Below, piece by piece: positions 1 to 8,066 of a DNA stretch of 64,000 nucleotides (its first letter is position 1; each line of letters opens with the position of its first letter). Below the pieces are notes generated by a model. That model had not been told where the DNA came from. It did no database searches and saw only the letters and a list, made by a program, of their open reading frames with translations. Both the position numbers and the translations under genes were made by a program. Origin of the DNA: Photobacterium lipolyticum (GTDB lineage Bacteria > Pseudomonadota > Gammaproteobacteria > Enterobacterales > Vibrionaceae); assembly GCF_003026475.1 (NCBI RefSeq), contig NZ_PYMC01000004.1, positions 186,001-250,000 of the forward strand, in the 5' to 3' direction.

Positions 1-1417
1 TATCGCCACCGCCCATCATCTCGACATAAAGCGGCGCTGAATCACGAGGAGAAAGCGGGATCAAAGTGGCAGGATTGCCATCCCAATACCCCAGATAACG
101 ATTGATTACTGCCCGGCTGTTATGCTGCTCTGAGCCATGATAACTATGGGCAGTCCACTGCTGTTGTAAACTCTTCGGCGGCTTATATTGATTATGTACC
201 TCATTAATCGTCACCCCCTGGTTCGCCAGATGCAGTACTTCATTATTTAAATTGGCATAGATATCGCGTTGTGCCCGCATCACCTCCTGAATACGATCAT
301 TACCCCAGCGCGGCCAGCTATGCGAAGCAAACATCACCTCGGCTTCCTGACCAAACATATAGAGGGCCTTGTTTATCTGCTTTGACCACTCCAGAGCATC
401 GCGGATCAGAGCACCACGGAGAGTATAAATATTATGTACCGTACCGGTAATATTTTCTGCCGCCCAGAATGTTTTCAAATCAGGGAAATAGGTATTCATT
501 TCAGCAGGTGCTTCCGTTCCCGGTGTGTTCTGAAATATCATTTTCACACCGTCAACGGTCAGCTCTTCGATATCTTTCTCTATAGTCACTGTTGGCGGGA
601 TCAGACCCGTATTCCCTGCGGCGGTATTTTTACCAATCGATTGATCAACATGGCCAAACGGGCTGCGTGGTAGTAACACACCATATTGGAAGAACAACCG
701 ACGATTCATTGCATTGCCAGCGTAGACGTTTTCAGAGACGGCGTGATCCATAAAGCCGGCAGGCGCAATAATTTTAATCTTACCGGCTTTAAGATCTGCT
801 TCGTTAACCACACCACGTGCGCCACCGAAGTGGTCGGCATGTGAATGTGAATAGACGACTGCAACAACCGGACGTTCACCAAGTTGATCATTAATAAACT
901 GAAGTGCGGCGGCGGCGGTTTCTTTTGCCGTCAAAGGATCAAAGATGATCCAGCCATTATCACTTTTAATAAAACTAATATTGGCCAGATCAAAACCGCG
1001 AACCTGATAAATTTTATCCGGTACAACTTCATAAAGACCATAAGCCATATTCAGTACAGCCTGACGCTGAAGTGACGGATGAATACTGTCGAACGCTTTA
1101 TCTTGCAGCAACCACTCGTAGCTTGCCATATCCCAGGCAACATGACCGGCTTCTGCCTTTATTTGCTTATAGCCAGGAGCGGCAACAAAACCGCGCTTTG
1201 CTTCCTCAAAGTCACGTCTATCATCAAACGGTAAACTATCGCGTTGTTTTTGCTGGACATCAATCGTATACGTTGAGGGGAGTTTGCCTTTAGGGTGAAA
1301 ATGCTTACCTTCGGCGGCTCCCGGATCGGACAATACACCGCCACCACCCGCAGCATTGGCAACGCCGCCAAGCAGCACGCAGGGTAATACAACCGCCAAT
1401 ATTCCTTTATTTCTCAT
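1..1417 (-). CDS. Alkyl sulfatase, metallo-beta-lactamase fold (SdsA1/BDS1-like), 3' end cut by the window edge
   Basis: The reading frame from ATG 1417 stays open to base 1, so about 472 N-terminal residues are present and the C-terminus is missing. A GAAAGGTGAC ribosome site precedes the ATG. The protein starts with a signal peptide (MRNKGILAVVLPCVLLGG), so it is exported. Around residue 188 it has the zinc-binding motif SHSHADHFGG of metallo-beta-lactamases. The N-terminal region before it (substrate-gating part) and the segment after it (HNIYTLRGALIRDA) are typical of linear alkyl-sulfatases, which hydrolyse SDS-type esters to sulfate and alcohol. Substrate is inferred from family. It appears to be transcribed alone, away from the neighbouring small gene. 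Confidence 0.85.
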   Translation of the reverse strand, partial: MRNKGILAVVLPCVLLGGVANAAGGGGVLSDPGAAEGKHFHPKGKLPSTYTIDVQQKQRDSLPFDDRRDFEEAKRGFVAAPGYKQIKAEAGHVAWDMASYEWLLQDKAFDSIHPSLQRQAVLNMAYGLYEVVPDKIYQVRGFDLANISFIKSDNGWIIFDPLTAKETAAAALQFINDQLGERPVVAVVYSHSHADHFGGARGVVNEADLKAGKIKIIAPAGFMDHAVSENVYAGNAMNRRLFFQYGVLLPRSPFGHVDQSIGKNTAAGNTGLIPPTVTIEKDIEELTVDGVKMIFQNTPGTEAPAEMNTYFPDLKTFWAAENITGTVHNIYTLRGALIRDALEWSKQINKALYMFGQEAEVMFASHSWPRWGNDRIQEVMRAQRDIYANLNNEVLHLANQGVTINEVHNQYKPPKSLQQQWTAHSYHGSEQHNSRAVINRYLGYWDGNPATLIPLSPRDSAPLYVEMMGGGD

Positions 1418-1596
1418 TTTGTCACCTTTCTCTTATAGGTGTTGACTTATGGTTTTAGTCCACAGCCTGGTGCCGAGGACAATTTCCAGTATAGAAGGCA
1501 ACCAAGATGTTGGATAAGCAGCACCTGAGAATGAGAAAAATTAAGCAACAGTGCGTGAGGCGACTTACTAATACTTGAGCGACAGCCCTTAAATAC

Positions 1597-1624
1597 AAAA
1601 GCCAGCATTCCGCTGGCTTTTTTT
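1597..1624. terminator. Rho-independent terminator
   Basis: Perfect 10-bp stem (AAAAGCCAGC / GCTGGCTTTT) with a 5-base loop and T-runs on both sides. It lies 12 bases after the stop of the minus-strand zinc-ribbon gene and most likely ends that transcript. Confidence 0.8.
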
Positions 1625-1636
1625 GTTTCAAGTGAA

Positions 1637-1843
1637 TTATGAAAAGTCTAATTCAATGGCCGTACACCCTTTAACGCAGGCAATCCCCGGCTTGTCGCTG
1701 GTCTCCGGCGGCACCAGACGTAATGGCTGGCCACATTCAGGGCATAGCACGGTCTTACCCTGCATTACACGCTTAATGACCGCACGCTGATCGCCAAAAG
1801 ATTTCTTAGTCTGTTTGTTTAATTCGGAAAAATTAAGCTTCAT
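1637..1843 (-). CDS. Small zinc-ribbon protein of unknown function
   Basis: A 68-residue cytoplasmic protein. CPECGQPL in the middle and a later Cys pair (ACVKGC) give a C-x2-C...C-x3-C pattern, suggesting one bound zinc. The N-terminus is basic (QTKKSFGDQRAVIKRV). It is followed by a strong terminator and stands in its own small unit upstream of nothing else, which supports a real gene. I do not recognise a named family; similar short Cys-rich proteins occur in vibrios. Function is unknown; nucleic-acid or protein binding would be a guess from the zinc ribbon only. Confidence 0.7.
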   Translation of the reverse strand: MKLNFSELNKQTKKSFGDQRAVIKRVMQGKTVLCPECGQPLRLVPPETSDKPGIACVKGCTAIELDFS

Positions 1844-1956
1844 AATTTTCGCTTTACCGTTTTACTTCAGACAGATCCCCCTAGGAATACAGCCTCCAGC
1901 GAGCAAACGTTGAATACTGTGTATATATGAGGAAATCCGGATATATCACATCATAG

Positions 1957-2265
1957 TTACAGTTCGAAATCACCCAGTTCAGCGGTATCAACCTGACGCT
2001 CAAGGAAAGCAACCAAGTCATCATGACCACCGATGTACTTACCATCCAGAATGATTTGAGGAACGGTGCGTACCGTGACATTTGCGGTTTGTTCGATGAA
2101 TTCAATCATCTCTGTTTTTTCCAGATCCATACCCAGTACCAAAGTCGTGTACTCGGTACCGCGATCATCCAGAATAGCTTTCGCTTTTACGCAGAATGGA
2201 CAATGAGGCTGAGTGATTACCAGGTTCTGGTATCGCGCTAACTGCTCAATGGTGATTTTAGACAT
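1957..2265 (-). CDS. Glutaredoxin
   Basis: A 102-residue thioredoxin-fold protein. It has the dithiol active site CPFC (PHCPFCVKAK, residues ~21-24), the cis-proline motif TVPQI (~68-72) and the glutathione-binding GGHDD (~79-83), all in the expected order. It would reduce disulfides or glutathionylated proteins in the cytoplasm using glutathione. A C-terminal extension of about 15 residues (RQVDTAELGDFEL) follows the fold. It is a stand-alone gene between the zinc-ribbon gene and amrS. The exact orthologue (GrxA, GrxC or a third type) cannot be settled by eye. Confidence 0.9.
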   Translation of the reverse strand: MSKITIEQLARYQNLVITQPHCPFCVKAKAILDDRGTEYTTLVLGMDLEKTEMIEFIEQTANVTVRTVPQIILDGKYIGGHDDLVAFLERQVDTAELGDFEL

Positions 2266-2365
2266 GGTTTTCCAATAAGACTGATTGACTTGATCGCAGT
2301 AAGATAAAGGAAATTGACAGACGAGTAAAACCCTGTAAGACAGTTCCGTTGATTTTCATACTATG

Positions 2366-3457
2366 CTAGCCGATCTTAACCGGAATACGCTGGCGGCCAA
2401 AGGCATTACCTCTGGCAGAAAAGCGTCCGGCTAACTGATAACCGCAATGCTGGCAGTGACCATCATCGGTCAGGCCATACTCGCCAATCTGATACCAATC
2501 ACGGGAGATGACTTTATGATGACACTGCGGGCAATAGGTACTGTCACCCGCTTCATCATAAATATTACCCACATAGGCGTAATTGAGCCCGTTTTTCATC
2601 GCGATTTCTCTCGCCCGCTGAACGGTTGCTGGCGGTGTTCTCGGTTTATCGAGCATTTTAAAATCCGGATGGAAGGCACTGAAGTGGATCGGAATATCCG
2701 GCCCTAAATTGTCATACACCCAACGCGTCAATTCTTCTAACTCTGCCGAGCTGTCATTTTCACCAGGGATCAGCAGCGTGGTAATTTCAAACCACACCTC
2801 GGTTTCATGACGTAGATACAGTAAAGTATCGAGTACTGGAGCCAGGTGCCCGCTACAAATTTTATGGTAGAAACGTTCGGTAAAGGCCTTCAGGTCAATA
2901 TTCGCGGCATCCATATACCGGAAAAATTCCATTCTTGGGTCATCGCAAATATACCCGGCACTGACGGCGACACTGTGAATACCGAGCTCATGGCATGCCT
3001 GTGCGGTATCCACGGCATATTCCATAAAGATCACCGGATCGTTATACGTAAACGCAATACTGTCACAACCATAACGTTTGGCAGATTGCGCAATCTGCTC
3101 AGGCATCGCCTGCTCGCCTAGGGTATCAATCTCGCGCGATTTACTGATCCCCCAGTTCTGGCAGAACTTGCAGCTGAGATTGCAACCGGCAGTACCAAAC
3201 GATAACACCGAGCTACCCGGATAAAAGTGATTTAACGGTTTCTTCTCAATGGGATCGATACAAAAACCGCTGGATCGACCATAGCTGGTCAGCACGATCT
3301 CACCGTCGTGAGCCTGCCTGATAAAACAGGCTCCGCGTTTGCCATCCCGCAATCGACAGCGGCGAGGACAAAGATCACACACGACCCTGCCATCATCCAG
3401 ACGATGCCAGTACCGGGTTTTAAAAAAGCTGGGGGCTAATTGCATCTCACGACTCAC
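2366..3457 (-). CDS. amrS: AmmeMemoRadiSam system radical SAM enzyme
   Basis: A 363-residue radical SAM enzyme. The cluster motif CNLSCKFC (Cx3Cx2C) lies near residue 92. It is preceded by a Cys-rich N-terminal module (CDLCPRRCRLRDGKRGAC) and followed at the C-terminus by a zinc ribbon (YCPQCHHK...CQHCGY). This layout is that of the AmrS family, formerly lumped with pyruvate-formate-lyase activase. It would cleave S-adenosylmethionine with a 4Fe-4S cluster; the target reaction is not known to me. The start used is GTG 3457; ATG 3445 (MQLAPSFF) is an equally possible start and neither has a clear ribosome site. It is divergent from amrB across only about 60 bases, implying a shared control region. 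Confidence 0.9.
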   Translation of the reverse strand: MSREMQLAPSFFKTRYWHRLDDGRVVCDLCPRRCRLRDGKRGACFIRQAHDGEIVLTSYGRSSGFCIDPIEKKPLNHFYPGSSVLSFGTAGCNLSCKFCQNWGISKSREIDTLGEQAMPEQIAQSAKRYGCDSIAFTYNDPVIFMEYAVDTAQACHELGIHSVAVSAGYICDDPRMEFFRYMDAANIDLKAFTERFYHKICSGHLAPVLDTLLYLRHETEVWFEITTLLIPGENDSSAELEELTRWVYDNLGPDIPIHFSAFHPDFKMLDKPRTPPATVQRAREIAMKNGLNYAYVGNIYDEAGDSTYCPQCHHKVISRDWYQIGEYGLTDDGHCQHCGYQLAGRFSARGNAFGRQRIPVKIG

Positions 3458-3516
3458 AATAGAAATTTACTACCTATACTAAATATAGTCCCGTTGAAAA
3501 TAACCGTGTGATTTCT

Positions 3517-4305
3517 ATGAATATTCGATACCCGGCAGTGGCAGGTAGCTTCTACGATAAATCCGCGCAACATCTTCAAAGTCAGTTAGATAACTGGCTC
3601 AAACCGCCACCTGCCTTGCGCCATTCGATACGTGCTCTTATCGTGCCTCATGCCGGTTATATATATTCCGGTGAAACAGCCGCCCAGGCATACCGCCACC
3701 TGAAGAGCCTGGCAGACAAGATCGAAAGGGTCATACTCGTCGGGCCGAGCCATCGCTTTTATTTTCAGGGCTGCGCGCTACCTTCCGCGCACTATTTCGC
3801 CACCCCGTTCGGCAATATTCCCATTGACACACAAGCCATCGAAAAACTGCAGAAAATCGAAGATGTGGAAGTGTCAGATCAGGCACATGCCTTAGAACAC
3901 TGTCTTGAAGTTCAACTGCCTTTTCTGCAAACCTGCCTGCATCAGTTTACTTTGTTGCCGATGTTAACCGGCAATGTCTCCCCGGTCACGGTCGCCAATC
4001 TCATCGACGACTTGTGGCAGCAAGACAATACCCTCCTGGTTGTCAGCAGCGATCTGAGCCATTTCCATCCTTATTCTGAGGCACAAAGTATCGATAAAAA
4101 TACATGCTCTTTAATCGAACATTTTGAACCGTCATTAACACCCGAGCAGGCATGTGGCTCGACCGGGATAAACGCACTGCTATTACTGGCAAAAAAACGG
4201 GGCTACCAACTCACACGTATGGATTTAAAAAATTCCGGTGACACCGCCGGAGATAAGGAGAGAGTCGTAGGATATGTCAGTTATCTCATATCAGAAATTG
4301 AGTAA
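3517..4305 (+). CDS. amrB: AmmeMemoRadiSam system protein B (Memo family)
   Basis: A Memo-family protein of 262 residues if started at ATG 3517 (MNIRYPAVAGSFYD); a GTG nine bases upstream is the alternative. Family signatures include PAVAGSFY at the N-terminus, IVPHAGYIYSG, LVGPSHR, the EHCLEVQLPFLQ stretch and SSDLSHFHPY, which supply the His/Asp/Cys pocket resembling that of nonheme-iron extradiol dioxygenases. Catalysis in bacteria is unproven. It is the middle member of the trio: amrS lies divergent upstream and amrA overlaps its 3' end by 32 bases, so amrB and amrA are translationally coupled. Confidence 0.92.
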   Translation: MNIRYPAVAGSFYDKSAQHLQSQLDNWLKPPPALRHSIRALIVPHAGYIYSGETAAQAYRHLKSLADKIERVILVGPSHRFYFQGCALPSAHYFATPFGNIPIDTQAIEKLQKIEDVEVSDQAHALEHCLEVQLPFLQTCLHQFTLLPMLTGNVSPVTVANLIDDLWQQDNTLLVVSSDLSHFHPYSEAQSIDKNTCSLIEHFEPSLTPEQACGSTGINALLLLAKKRGYQLTRMDLKNSGDTAGDKERVVGYVSYLISEIE

Positions 4306-4861
4306 AGGGGAACTAACCCAACTGTTGGATATCGCTCGTGAAGCCATACGAGGACATTTATCGAATGGTGAAATAAAAGCCCCGCAGCTTGATTTATACA
4401 GTAAAAAATTATTAGAACCTGCCGCCTGTTTTGTCACTCTGGAAGTTAATGGTGAACTGCAAGGTTGTCTCGGTACGATAGCGGCGCATTCTCCTCTGGT
4501 ACTGGAGGTACACAACAAAGCAAGAGCCAGCGCCTACCAGGACCATCGGTTTATGCCGCTGACTAAAGATCAACTCGATAAACTAACTATTGAAGTGTCA
4601 GTCCTTTCTGAGCCGGAAAGGCTGGAGGTTAACTCAGAGCAGGAATTACTCGATTATTTGGCTGACAATAAGGTCGGTGTGATCCTGACAAAAAACCACA
4701 AACAAGCACTGTTCTTACCCCAGGTGTGGGAAAAGCTGCCCAAGCCGATAGATTTCATCCGCCAGCTGAAAGTAAAAGCCGGCTGGAATGCGGCCTACTG
4801 GTCAGCCGATATGGTGGTCAGCACCTTCACGGTCAGCAGTATCAAAGGCAAATATTTCTAA
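4274..4861 (+). CDS. amrA: AmmeMemoRadiSam system protein A (AMMECR1 family)
   Basis: A 195-residue AMMECR1-domain protein. The signature region is LQGCLGTI (~residues 60-67), with KARASAYQDHRFMPL and the VGVILTKNHKQALFLPQVWE stretch shared with the human AMMECR1 protein. ATG 4274 is chosen because an AAGGAGAGAG ribosome site lies about 10 bases upstream inside the amrB coding sequence. Biochemical role unknown; family co-occurrence with Memo and radical SAM partners is the defining feature and all three are present here. A strong bidirectional terminator follows at 4909. Confidence 0.92.
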   Translation: MSVISYQKLSKGELTQLLDIAREAIRGHLSNGEIKAPQLDLYSKKLLEPAACFVTLEVNGELQGCLGTIAAHSPLVLEVHNKARASAYQDHRFMPLTKDQLDKLTIEVSVLSEPERLEVNSEQELLDYLADNKVGVILTKNHKQALFLPQVWEKLPKPIDFIRQLKVKAGWNAAYWSADMVVSTFTVSSIKGKYF

Positions 4862-4908
4862 GTGCCGCGAGAATGAATGATTTTATGGTTATCGGAAGAG
4901 ACAAACAC

Positions 4909-4937
4909 AAAAGGCGAAGCCGTACTTCGCCTTTTTG
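4909..4937. terminator. Bidirectional Rho-independent terminator
   Basis: Perfect 9-bp stem AAGGCGAAG/CTTCGCCTT, loop CCGTA, with T-runs on both strands. It lies between the convergent amrA and the DUF3541-like gene and can serve both. Confidence 0.85.
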
Positions 4938-4980
4938 TTCGCGTTTACTGGCTGATGTAATGCAGTCGGCGCATATAACT

Positions 4981-6123
4981 TTATTTTGCCACTAAACCAT
5001 ACGGTACAGAGTCAAACATATCAGGTTGCTTGGTGATCGTCGGGGCCACATGCGGCCCTTTCCAGTCCAACAGCATAATTGCCAGTACATTGCGGTGTTC
5101 ACCATCCCTTAACTCAGTACCACCCGTCACCGATGGCACCAAACCGTGTTGACGATTCAAGGCGTGTTGAATCGCCTTTTGCGTTTTCAGAACAACAGGA
5201 TCATCACCTAACCCGGCCAGCAGGAAGTTAATCCCCACCTCGGCAATCACATCTTCTTTTGCCCGAGTGATAATCGTATCAATGTTGTTGCGATAATAGT
5301 CATACACCCACTGGAAATCCTGCTCGTTAATCTGATGCTGGTAATACGCAGATGCGGCAAAGATAATATGGGTTAGCCCATAAATTTTATTGCCGAACTG
5401 CTGTTCTGACAGCTGACTGTCGTTGCTGTCCGGGTAGGCTTTCCTGAATGCGGCAATAAAGTCGTCGACCACATCCTGTTCACCTAACTGACGCAACCAG
5501 TACACCTGATTAGCCAACTGAGCCGCCCAGGCTTTAATCATGGCTTCATCAGTTGCGTACTTGGCAAAATCATAACGACGGATCACCTGGTGTAATTTGG
5601 CATCTTCTCGGTGTTTCAGGCCATATTCATTCGCACGCGCCATTGAACCAAGCAAATCAACACCAAGATAAAGGTATTCCGGCATTTGCTTCGTTGCTTC
5701 ATAGCGTAATTTACTGCGCTCACTCGTTGCATCCAGATAGCCTTCAATACGCTTATTGGAATAAGCCTGGATCTGCTCCGGGGTATAAACTTCGGTTGCA
5801 AACTCATTCAGCCGACTGGCAACCCGTGCCATATCTGACCATATTGCCGCTTCGTATTTGTTATCCAGCGTCTGACGATACATTCTCAGCCCGTAATGGC
5901 CGGATTTAAACGCCGGTAACGTAAATAACTTCGCTTCATAAGTATCGCGGATCAGCTGAGCATCTTGCTTGAAGCTGGATGTGATCTCCGCCTGATTGAC
6001 TATTGCTTGCTCTTTACTGGCAAGAGCTGAACCTTGAGTGGAAAGAACAGATTCTGTACTGGAAATAGCTGGAGCCACCAGCAAAGAAATAAAAAGCGGC
6101 AGGCCTATCGTTAAAAATTTCAT
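4981..6123 (-). CDS. Exported protein, DUF3541-like
   Basis: A 380-residue protein from ATG 6123 (MKFLTIGLPLFISLLVAPAIS), which is a signal peptide; the longer frame to 6144 would put extra residues before it. The mature part is rich in charged, helix-forming residues and Tyr/Trp and shows no Cys pair, metal motif or membrane helix, suggesting an all-helical periplasmic or secreted protein. It resembles the Vibrionaceae family I remember as DUF3541; no function is known. It is a single gene ending at the shared terminator. A long hairpin (6268-6300) and a mini-gene (6329-6400) lie in its upstream region on the same strand and may be part of its leader. Confidence 0.65.
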   Translation of the reverse strand: MKFLTIGLPLFISLLVAPAISSTESVLSTQGSALASKEQAIVNQAEITSSFKQDAQLIRDTYEAKLFTLPAFKSGHYGLRMYRQTLDNKYEAAIWSDMARVASRLNEFATEVYTPEQIQAYSNKRIEGYLDATSERSKLRYEATKQMPEYLYLGVDLLGSMARANEYGLKHREDAKLHQVIRRYDFAKYATDEAMIKAWAAQLANQVYWLRQLGEQDVVDDFIAAFRKAYPDSNDSQLSEQQFGNKIYGLTHIIFAASAYYQHQINEQDFQWVYDYYRNNIDTIITRAKEDVIAEVGINFLLAGLGDDPVVLKTQKAIQHALNRQHGLVPSVTGGTELRDGEHRNVLAIMLLDWKGPHVAPTITKQPDMFDSVPYGLVAK

Positions 6124-6267
6124 ACAACTCCCTGTCTGTAGCACAGATTCTATTAAGCCAGCGCCAATGCCAATACTGCATGCAAAAATACGCTACCAGA
6201 CAATATTATACCGTACTGACCCACTATTGCTCTGACATCATTACACTCAGAAACTCCCATAATGTAC

Positions 6268-6300
6268 GAAGAGGTCGCCCACCAATTGGGCGACCTCTTC
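6268..6300. promoter_or_regulatory. Long perfect RNA hairpin, 14-bp stem
   Basis: GAAGAGGTCGCCCA and its exact complement flank a 5-base loop (CCAAT). The minus strand has no T-run after it and the plus strand only TTGTAGTATTTT, so it is not a textbook terminator. It sits 28 bases after the stop of the 23-codon minus-strand mini-gene and 145 bases before the DUF3541-like start, a position suited to attenuation or transcript stabilisation. Confidence 0.55.
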
Positions 6301-6328
6301 TTGTAGTATTTTGATTCAGTATTATTTT

Positions 6329-6400
6329 TTAAACTCTTAACTGATCATTATCTCGTGAATGCTGAAACCAAAAACGTTTTCTGCCAGTAGATTTAGACAT
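6329..6400 (-). CDS. Mini-gene / possible leader peptide, 23 aa
   Basis: ATG 6400 follows an AAAGGATAAACCC ribosome site with good spacing. The frame has 23 codons, starts MSKSTGRKRFWFQHS and ends DNDQLRV before TAA. It is highly basic and aromatic in the first half and acidic later, so not a type I toxin-like membrane peptide. It is followed by the 14-bp hairpin at 6268. I do not recognise it; it could be a leader peptide for the downstream DUF3541-like gene or an independent small protein. It is too short for standard gene finding. Support is only the ribosome site, the clean frame and the hairpin. Confidence 0.4.
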   Translation of the reverse strand: MSKSTGRKRFWFQHSRDNDQLRV

Positions 6401-6652
6401 GGGTTTATCCTTTAATAAAAAACTCGCATCCATGCGCACTATGATGCCCATGAAGACTAACAGACCCATGGACGATTATTGATGATCTCACTCTCAAAAA
6501 TCGGTAAGTCATTATGTTCATTATGGTAAACACGTCACATTGCATGTAAAAATTAGCATTATTAATCAGTTACTGAATAATAGAGGTCAAGGCTACAGGT
6601 TATAAACTTTATCTAGCTTGAAAATTAATTATCGTTTTAGGCTCAAGCTGAT

Positions 6653-7147
6653 TTATTCACAGTTTTCACTTTTCCATGCAGCATGCCAAACTCCATATAT
6701 AGGACTTCTGAAAATAACTCTACCAACAATACGTTCTGTTTTGCTATCTCTCTTCCCTGCCCAACCATATTCAGTATATTGAGAATTCGTTTGAAAATTA
6801 TAAAACTCTGAACTGCTATCCACCTCAAAGTTAACGTTACAAGTACCATGGCGTAAATCAGTTTCTATTGAAGCCCATTGAGGCACAACACCTGTGTTCA
6901 AATCATGGAGGTAAAAAGAACCTGAATACTCGGTATAACAATCACTAGTGGATAAACAATGCCAGTAATGTTTATGACTCTTAGGTCTAAACTCAAACTT
7001 TGGTGTCACACTTGACGCTGACTTAGGCTCATTGATTTTCTTAAAGTCACTCAGCTTAAATGCTAATTTCTGTTCGCTGGAATTCTTCGCACTAGAACAT
7101 GCTACTAAGAATAAAAACAACGTAACATAACCATTTCTTACATTCAT
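6653..7147 (-). CDS. Uncharacterised lipoprotein
   Basis: A 164-residue protein from ATG 7147, preceded by GGAGTTGGCT. The N-terminus MNVRNGYVTLFLFLVACSS is a lipoprotein signal with lipobox LVAC, so it is lipid-anchored in the outer or inner membrane. The mature part has several Cys (HCLSTSDC, TCNVNF, SENCE), suggesting disulfides. Codon use is AT-rich compared with neighbours, and it lies in a pocket between conserved genes that looks acquired. No family recognised. Confidence 0.6.
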   Translation of the reverse strand: MNVRNGYVTLFLFLVACSSAKNSSEQKLAFKLSDFKKINEPKSASSVTPKFEFRPKSHKHYWHCLSTSDCYTEYSGSFYLHDLNTGVVPQWASIETDLRHGTCNVNFEVDSSSEFYNFQTNSQYTEYGWAGKRDSKTERIVGRVIFRSPIYGVWHAAWKSENCE

Positions 7148-7560
7148 AGCCAACTCCAAATCCGTACTTTAGATATTGTTTGTATAAGCTTTAATAATAT
7201 GTATAAAATTTAGAATATCTGTCACTTTATTGAGAATTATGTCTTTCCAAGCCCTCGCTAGGGACATAACCTAGCCCACCAAAGGCTTTGTTTGGATTTA
7301 GCAATGAGTGGGTGATGTGGGATTTTTGGTAAGACAGAAATAAGAAAGCATCAATCCAGAACCTCTTATGCCAGTCCAAGATACTAACGCATGAAGTCGT
7401 CTCGTGGGCGTTAGGTGTCAATGATGCCCCCGCACTTGTCATACATATTGCATATTGTTATTGATTTTTGGATTCGCCTGACTTATAACTTAACTATTCT
7501 TTGTATAACCTCATGATTAAATTAGCTTTTATTAACCTTTCAACAACATAGAGGCAAAGA
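7148..7560. other. Intergenic stretch with integron attC-like core site
   Basis: No convincing gene; the 71-codon frame at 7227-7442 has no ribosome site. At 7408-7416 the sequence GCGTTAGGT fits the attC right core GTTRRRY, preceded by GGG, and CTAACGC at 7384-7390 is its exact inverted partner 17 bases away. This spacing is shorter than a complete attC, so at best it is a remnant. The next gene would sit in cassette position. Confidence 0.3.
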
Positions 7561-7986
7561 ATGGAAAAAAGTAACCTAAATATACAAACACTGGTGAACG
7601 TAATGTTATTTCGTAAGCCGTTCGTGTCCGATGATTTTCAAATAACTTCAACTGAGTTAATAGTTAGAAAAGACTGTTATAGTTTACGTAAAATCAATCA
7701 GATAGAACTCAGGCAATTAAGTCTAAAGGATAATCTGGTAAACATTGTTACGTTGGCTCTTGTGCTCTCTGCTGCTACTTGGGCATTTGTACCTCCGGCT
7801 GGTATTTTTGTATTTGCTGCCAGTTTACTCTTGTCTTTTGTGTCATTAAGAAAGTATGAGCTTCGAGCGGAGTTCCGTGCAACGGATGAAACTGGGGATC
7901 ATTGGGTACCCATAGTTCGTTGTTGCACAGAAGATGAATACTCCGTCCTAAAAGAACTCCAATCAGAACTTCAGCGTAAACTTTAA
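7561..7986 (+). CDS. Small membrane protein (DUF6232-like)
   Basis: A 141-residue protein with an AT-rich coding sequence, starting shortly after AGAGGCAAAG. Order: an N-terminal beta-rich part (FQITSTELIVRKDCYSLRKI), two membrane helices in the middle (residues ~58-92), then a soluble tail (RKYELRAEFRATDETGDHW) with predicted beta strands. This architecture resembles DUF6232-type proteins of unknown function, but I am not sure of the assignment. It is flanked by attC-like core motifs (7410 and 8047) and may be an integron-cassette gene stranded outside an array. Confidence 0.6.
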   Translation: MEKSNLNIQTLVNVMLFRKPFVSDDFQITSTELIVRKDCYSLRKINQIELRQLSLKDNLVNIVTLALVLSAATWAFVPPAGIFVFAASLLLSFVSLRKYELRAEFRATDETGDHWVPIVRCCTEDEYSVLKELQSELQRKL

Positions 7987-8046
7987 TTGTAAGGTTCGTC
8001 AGTCACTGGCGAGCCGGACTTTGGTATGACCGTGTATGGAGTTTGC

Positions 8047-8066
8047 ACCTAACAAGCGTTAAAACT
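8047..8066 (+). repeat. attC-like left-end fragment
   Basis: ACCTAACAAGCGTTAAAAC has the cassette-site left core RYYYAAC followed by AAGCGTT, as in many vibrio attC sites. It directly abuts the stop codon of the conserved alkB gene, as if a cassette end had been truncated there. The rest of an attC is absent. Confidence 0.3.

Noticed and set aside
6268-6300. Calling the 14-bp hairpin a Rho-independent terminator
   Set aside because: Neither strand has a proper T-run after the stem, so only a structured RNA element is claimed.
7384-7416. Complete attC site from the CTAACGC/GCGTTAG pair
   Set aside because: Only 17 bases separate the arms; functional attC sites need roughly 55 bases or more.
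7227-7442. 71-codon minus-strand frame
   Set aside because: No ribosome site, no recognisable protein character, and it overlaps the attC-like inverted pair; treated as non-coding.
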